Shown here: in pieces, positions 59,284 to 64,000 of the stretch | How the letters are laid out: every line of letters starts with the position of its first letter | Numbering within the stretch: position 1 is the stretch's first letter | Assembly: GCF_009730915.1 (NCBI RefSeq) | Contig: NC_052483.1 | Span: 3,906,001 to 3,970,000 of the forward strand | Reading direction: 5' to 3' | Length of the DNA stretch: 64,000 bases | DNA from: Dioscorea cayenensis subsp. rotundata | Taxonomy: Eukaryota; Streptophyta; Magnoliopsida; Dioscoreales; Dioscoreaceae | Translations under genes and position numbers: made by a program | Notes under the pieces: model-generated | Told to the model about the DNA's origin: nothing | Database searches by the model: none | The model's input: the letters and a program-made list of their open reading frames with translations, nothing else

Positions 59284-62174
59284 TTGACGAAAATTGGCGA
59301 AAGGTGAGATGGGACGCTGTCATCATCCCACTTTAAGCTTTCCCACCACTCTTTCACACATGCAATGTGTATCATTCTTTGATTGTTGTTAATGCCACGC
59401 TTGAATGGTAACTTCTTTAGATTAAGACAATCATACACCAGAAGCCTTTCAAATCGAGAGAAATCCAATGCAAAATTGCTTATTGTCACCAAATTTTCTA
59501 GACTTCTGAAACTTCTTGTTGGATTTCTTTCTCCTCGATGTAAAACAATGTTTCTATCTCTGCACAATCTTTTATATCTAAAGAAGATAGACATGGGAGA
59601 TGCAGGACCCAAGCTAAATTATCCAAATTACATCCTGATATATATATCTCCTTCAACACATGAAAACATTCTGGAGGGGATAGATCTGTCCAAATAATGT
59701 TCTGGAGCTTTTCAACATTAGAGATTTTGAGCATATTGAGATGACTTCCACTTCCATTCAGCACAAGCTCCTTAAGTTGTGGGCATGATTCAATTATTAG
59801 TGTCTGCAAGAATCCATGATCTTTGCAGCTTAAAATGTCAAATGAAAGAGAGATGATATCCAAATTGTATAGACAAAGTTGAGTAGTTGGCAAACATGAG
59901 AGTTATTGGAGAACCTCTTTTGATACTACACGCATTCCTATTCCTTTGATGTTGTTGTGTTTCTTCAATTTCTTTAACCCTTCCGGGTCTACCCACCCTG
60001 ATGGAAATAAGTCAATGACCTTCAACTTCTGTAATCTTGACATGAGATTTTCCTCTATCTTGCCAAGCAATTTCAAATTCTTGTATATTAGATATTGCAA
60101 TTTCTTCAAATATACCAACTCCTTTGGAAGTGATGAGATCTTTGTGTTTGAAATGTTTAGGTATTGCAAATTAACTAAACATTTGATGCCCTTTGGAAGC
60201 TCTTGGATAAGAGTGCCTGAAAGATTCAAATATATCAAATTTGGCATATGACTGAAAAATCCTTCAGGAATATTTTTGAAACCAGAATTATATAGTATTA
60301 TTAAACACAACAAATCAGAACACTGATGAGACAAAATTGGCAAAAGCTCCACCTCGCCATTTATAATCACTCGGTTCGTGAATCTCCAATTCTCTGCATT
60401 GGTTGATGGTCTTTCAACCGAGGAACTATCATTACTTTTCACTATCCATTTATTCATGTTCATCCCACAGTCTGATGTTATCCACACTGCCATCTCATAA
60501 ATTACATCATGTAACCTCACTAAATCAGAATCAGAAGAATACAATAAACATGATTCCTCTAGATTCTTAAAGATATGTCTTGCTTTGCCATAAGCTTGTT
60601 GTAAATTGACAAAATCACCGATCAGGCCTAAACCCATCCAACATTCTAACAAACCATCTTTAGTTAATAACCGTCGCATAATGGAAGCACACAAGAAACA
60701 TTCCTGAATATTTCGAGGTAGAGTATCGTAACTGAATTTCAAAATTGGAAGTAATGATTCCTGCACACCTTGAACTACTTGAGTACCTGAATTCTTTAGC
60801 GAGCTCAAAATATCTTCTCACTCTTGGACAGTAGTTCTGTTAGACATGGCCTTACCGACCACTTGCAGAGCAAGTGGCAAACCACCACACTTCTCCATCA
60901 CTTGCCATGCTATTTCTTTAAATTTTTCATCTGACTCAATAACTGCTAGATTAACATTGAGCTTGAAAAGAGCCCATGCTTCATCTGGTTCCAAGCTTTC
61001 CACTTTAATCTTTTTGCTTGCCCCCATCCGGGCACACACATCTTCTGATCGAGTAGTGAAAATCACTTTATATTTGTATGGTTTGGTGGAATCATCATCA
61101 TCTCTGAAAGGATTGATAATTCCAAGACCAACAAGGTCTACTGGCTCCCATATATTATCCAAGAGCAATACAATGTTCTTAGTTTTCAGGGCATTGATGA
61201 TGTCTCGTTGACCAGCATCAGGGGCCAAATGCAATTTTTTAGAAATCTCTTTCCGAAGTTCTTCCAATTGAGTATTTTGTGAAGCTTCGATAAATAACAC
61301 ATGATCGAATCCCATGTTTGCATCACCTGACAATAACTGGTTGATTTTTTTCAAGAATCCCATGTTTGCATCTTCTAACAATCGTTGGTTGATTTTTTTC
61401 AGGAGTGTGGTCTTACCTACACCCCCCATCCCCCATATGCCAATTATACCAACTGTTTCATCTGCCAGGTAACTGCGAGCAATATCAACGTTGGAGCTGA
61501 TTTTTTCCCCCATTATTTTAGATGATTCAGGGACTTGTTTAGGCGGTGGTATGTCGGTAAATTTGATTTCTGGCTGTTTTGTTGTCAACTGATTAATCTC
61601 CTTTTCCAATTTGATTGCATCACTGCTAATCTTATACCTTGAAAAACAATTTAGAGAACAAGAGCCTGCGACACAATTACCTTTGCCATATTCATCTGAT
61701 AATCGTTCTACCTTATTATCCTTTACTCCAACCTGTTCAAAACCAATTCAAATGGTGTAATTAGAAATCTTTGTGGGAGCACAACTTACTCTTTTCTATA
61801 TTATAACAAACTGAGAAAGCACAAGCATGAAATTCTATGATGTAATAATATATATAAACATACATAAATATATATAATCTTGATTTAGAAGTAACCAAAC
61901 AATAAAAAGGGTCATCCTATAGTTATGGTTGAAGAAGCTTTACATCTCGAAGCCAGTCTTTAACTTGATGTTGATTGTCGAGTTGTTTCCCTTTGTGTTG
62001 AGGATCATCAATCTTTCTCTGAACATCCTCCTTCTTGGCCATGAGATGTTGCATGGCGTCCTTCAAATCATCAAGTTTCTCTTTGGTGGAGAATACATGG
62101 TTCATGTCCTGACGCACAACAGGGCTTTGCATACAAGAACAAAAAGGTGAAAGACACAGCTTCACCAAATCCAT
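59284..62174 (-). pseudogene. CC-NBS-LRR receptor CNL-B, two exons, multiple lesions
   Basis: Exon 1 (62174-61944, 77 codons) starts MDLVKLCLSPFCSCMQ. The intron (61943-61733) has GTAAAG..ACAG borders, and exon 2 starts at 61732. Motifs are GIWGMGGVGKTTLLKK, VLLLDNIWEPVDLVG, KVIFTTRSEDVCARMG, CGGLPLALQVVG and RLHDVIYEMAVWIT, then LRRs. Lesions are TGA at 60820-60818 (Trp position in VQ[D/E]W), TAA at 59905-59903 (Gln position in VLQQLS), and a deletion with frameshift near 59500. Just after the P-loop a 48 bp in-frame duplication repeats LKKINQ..L..DANMGF. The last coding exon ends at a donor AAG|GTAAGT (59283/59282), which CNL-A replaces by a stop. A paralogue of CNL-A and non-functional as read. 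Confidence 0.92.
61330..61430 (-). repeat. 48 bp in-frame duplication behind the CNL-B P-loop
   Basis: The segment coding KKINQRLLEDANMGF is followed at once by KKINQLLSGDANMGF. The unit is 16 codons, so the frame holds. CNL-A has only one copy (KKIRQSLSGDANMGF). It inserts extra length between Walker A and the following strand of the nucleotide-binding fold. Confidence 0.88.
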
Positions 62175-62519
62175 TGAATCTCAAAATCAATATGCAGCTA
62201 GCGTGTGCTTGGATGCAGGGATGGGCTGGAACGGTCGTCTGTGAAGAAGGAAGAGATGAAAATGGGAAGAAAAAGCCACGAAGACTAGAGACAGGAAGGT
62301 TGGAAAAAAGAGGTAGAGATAGAGAGGAGTAGAGAAAAGTAGAGGAGTTGATTCTGATTCCCCACTACACCAAATCATTAATTACAGTGATACTATAATA
62401 ATCCTAATACATGAGGATTAACAACACTCTAATAACCATTTAATTCAACCCATTGCTTTGTTATTTTCTTTTATCCTTTCATCTACTCAATAATATCTAT
62501 ATTAACTTAATTTCTCTCT
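62175..62519. other. Upstream region of CNL-B, no gene seen
   Basis: A stretch rich in GGAAG/GAGAGG on the plus strand (about 62245-62345) probably lies in the 5' UTR or promoter of CNL-B on the minus strand. No promoter element can be named with confidence. Confidence 0.45.
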
Positions 62520-63190
62520 GAAAAGATCCCATGTTTAATCTGTTTTCAAGCATTCCATTTTAATATTTTCGATCAGTTGTCATCCGGGCACACACATCTT
62601 CGGACTGTGCAGTTAAAATCACCTTATCTTTGTGAATTCCAAGATTTCCCTGACATCCTTGATCCTTCATCCCATATATCATATTAGAAAAATAGTTCTT
62701 AGTTTTCAAAACATGAAAGTCGCCTTTACTTTATATGGGGCGAAAGTTGCGACTTGCAGCTATCTTTTTCTTGAGTTTTCCCAAATGAATGTTCTGTGAA
62801 GCCACTATATATGAATAGCATAGCATATGATCGGATGTCATATGTCCCCCATCAATGGGCCACCATCCAACAATGACTTTCTCAATTATTTTTCTCAAGA
62901 GTTGTGGTCTTACTGGCGGCACCTCACATGTCCCATATGTCCATCATTCTGATTGCTTTGTCTGCTAGTATATATCTATGTTGAAGCAAATTCATATTAC
63001 CATTGTTCTATAAGAAACAGGGACTGGTTTGAGGGGTTGTATAACTCCCTTAGTTATCTCCTTTAAAAACTTCATTGCCTTGCTAATCTTATAACTTGAC
63101 CTATAATTTGGAAAATAAGAGCATGGAACATAACAACCTCTGCTATGTTCATCTCATCATTGTTTCACCTTCTCATCTTTTTCTCCACCG
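62520..63190 (-). pseudogene. Third CNL remnant (NB-ARC region only)
   Basis: Minus-strand NB-ARC scraps run in order. The coiled-coil linker region lies near 63190-63090, and a P-loop remnant near 62960-62900 reads MDIWDM*GAASKTTTLEKN against the family GIWGMGGVGKTTLLKK. Next come MLCYSYIVASQNIHLGKL near 62830-62780 and RNBS-B words (plus strand CGGGCACACACATCTTCGGA at 62586). The block is frameshifted throughout and ends before the GLPL motif. It closely matches the smaller remnant at 28942-29110 at its P-loop end. Confidence 0.75.
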
Positions 63191-63296
63191 TGTTCAGACC
63201 CAATTTAAATGATGTTGAAAATCTTGATTTTAAAAGTAAAAGAAAAAGAAAAGAAGGAAAAAAAAATATCTTTAGTTATACACATACATACATATA

Positions 63297-63831
63297 TGGT
63301 TATTAAAACCCGGACCTGTCCGGCTATCAGACCTGTTGACCCGATGCTTAAACTACTCCGAATCTCTAATTAGACCATTTATACAATCAACCTGTTTTGA
63401 CCCGGCTGACCTGCTTTGACCCGATCAAACCCGGTGAACCGGTCGAGTTTCGATAAACCGGCTTGACCAATGTTTTTTTTTTTTTAAATGGCCTTTTCAT
63501 CCTTTGATATTTTTGATTTTTTTTTTCTAATAAATTTTGTTATATGCTGATATTATATCAAATTTGTTTTTTTTCTCCCTATTCTGCTACTTTCAAATAA
63601 AGGATTAATAATTGTTTTTTTTATGAAATTATTTATTTGATAATTAATAATTCATGAATATTATTATATAATTAAAAATAATTTATAATTTTAAAAATAT
63701 TATTTTAAAATATTATTTTTAAAATTATAAATTATTTCATTAACCCAACATTGATTTAACTGTTGAACTAGTTGACCCAAGACTCAGAATTTCAACCGGG
63801 TCAATGCGTGAATCGAGTCACATAACTATGA
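63297..63831. mobile_element. Degraded foldback/MITE-like repeat with GGACC/GACCCGG words
   Basis: The left edge reads ATGGTTATTAAAACCCGGAC and the right edge CGAGTCACATAACTATG, weakly inverted. GACCCGG/CCGGGTC words are frequent in both arms (for example 63407-63425 and 63796-63803). Between them lies AT-rich DNA with a near-perfect palindrome. Similar CATAGTTATTAAAACCCGG-ended repeats are known in plant genomes. Borders are approximate. Confidence 0.4.
63676..63738. repeat. Near-perfect AT palindrome (~60 bp)
   Basis: AATAATTTATAATTTTAAAA and its complement TTTTAAAATTATAAATTATT flank a TATTATTTTAAAATATTA centre. Only one mismatched pair interrupts the symmetry, so the single strand can form a hairpin of about 30 bp. 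Confidence 0.8.
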
Positions 63832-64000
63832 AAATAGCTCAATTAATAAGAGTGAGGTTGAATCACTATGCAACACATAAAAGCAGAAATAAGCTCAGAA
63901 CGACTATACAACGCATTAAAGTTATATGACTATGCAACGCATAAAACATATTTTTTAATTGAAAATATTATATTGTTTTTAAAAATTAATTATAAATTTT
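63832..64000. repeat. Three short repeats at the window edge
   Basis: ACTATGCAACACATAAA, ACTATACAACGCATTAAA and ACTATGCAACGCATAAAA occur at about 63867, 63902 and 63929. The unit is about 17 bp with unequal spacing. Meaning unknown. Confidence 0.5.

Larger units (their letters stand above)
52271..62174. repeat. Segmental duplication, copy B (kinase 3' end + CNL)
   Basis: Colinear with 35035-43850 (see landmarks there). Copy B is longer because of a solo LTR (54476-56148), a SINE (57269-57496) and a 94 bp local duplication (57617-57804). Numerous substitutions and indels between A and B show the duplication is not recent. Confidence 0.9.

Overview
This is A+T-rich nuclear DNA from a flowering plant. 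The signs are intron-bearing genes with GT/AG junctions, CC-NBS-LRR (CNL) resistance-gene sequences, and typical plant transposons (CACTA, Mutator-like, Ty1-copia, L1-type LINEs, a tRNA-derived SINE, MITEs). I cannot name the species. No rRNA, tRNA, CRISPR array or bacterial-type operon is visible. I found no convincing new biochemical system; the interest lies in a decaying resistance-gene cluster and its transposons.

Layout. 1-6409: right part of a CACTA (En/Spm) transposon with a broken TNP2 transposase, a broken multi-exon TNPA-like gene, a subterminal repeat array and a clear 3' terminus. 6410-9355: a possible orphan first exon resembling a transit peptide, AT/pyrimidine low-complexity DNA, and a minisatellite of about 50 bp units with alternating subtypes. 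9356-14080: a minus-strand L1-type LINE with RNase H, disrupted throughout. 14883-16104: a non-autonomous Mutator-like element with about 250 bp inverted termini and a perfect 9 bp target duplication. 16310-19386: a plus-strand CNL pseudogene. 21650-26245: a minus-strand, intron-containing pseudogene resembling the plant homologue of spastizin/ZFYVE26. 26359-27483: a pair of about 50 bp inverted repeats, probably an unclassified DNA transposon. 29325-34462: a copia element with two identical 150 bp LTRs, 5 bp target duplications, PBS and PPT, but ruined coding sequence.

The right half is built on a segmental duplication. Copy A (about 35035-43850) and copy B (about 52271-62174) each hold the 3' part of a Raf-like (CTR1/EDR1-type) kinase pseudogene on the plus strand, a shared spacer, and a convergent two-exon CNL on the minus strand. 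CNL-A (43850-40792) is intact except for one premature TAA between the P-loop and kinase-2. CNL-B (62174-59284) has two nonsense codons and a frameshifting deletion. Smaller CNL scraps lie at 28942-29110 and 62520-63190. Between the copies sit a second LINE (about 44650-49635, no RNase H seen), a 5'-truncated LINE 3' end (49985-51030) and a MITE. Copy B also carries a 1673 bp solo LTR and a SINE; copy A gives the unoccupied site for both.

No gene recognised here appears fully intact. CNL-A is closest, one base from an open frame of 956 codons. The CNLs would encode intracellular nucleotide-binding immune receptors and the kinase a cytosolic MAPKKK-like enzyme; nothing in the sequence shows that they act together.
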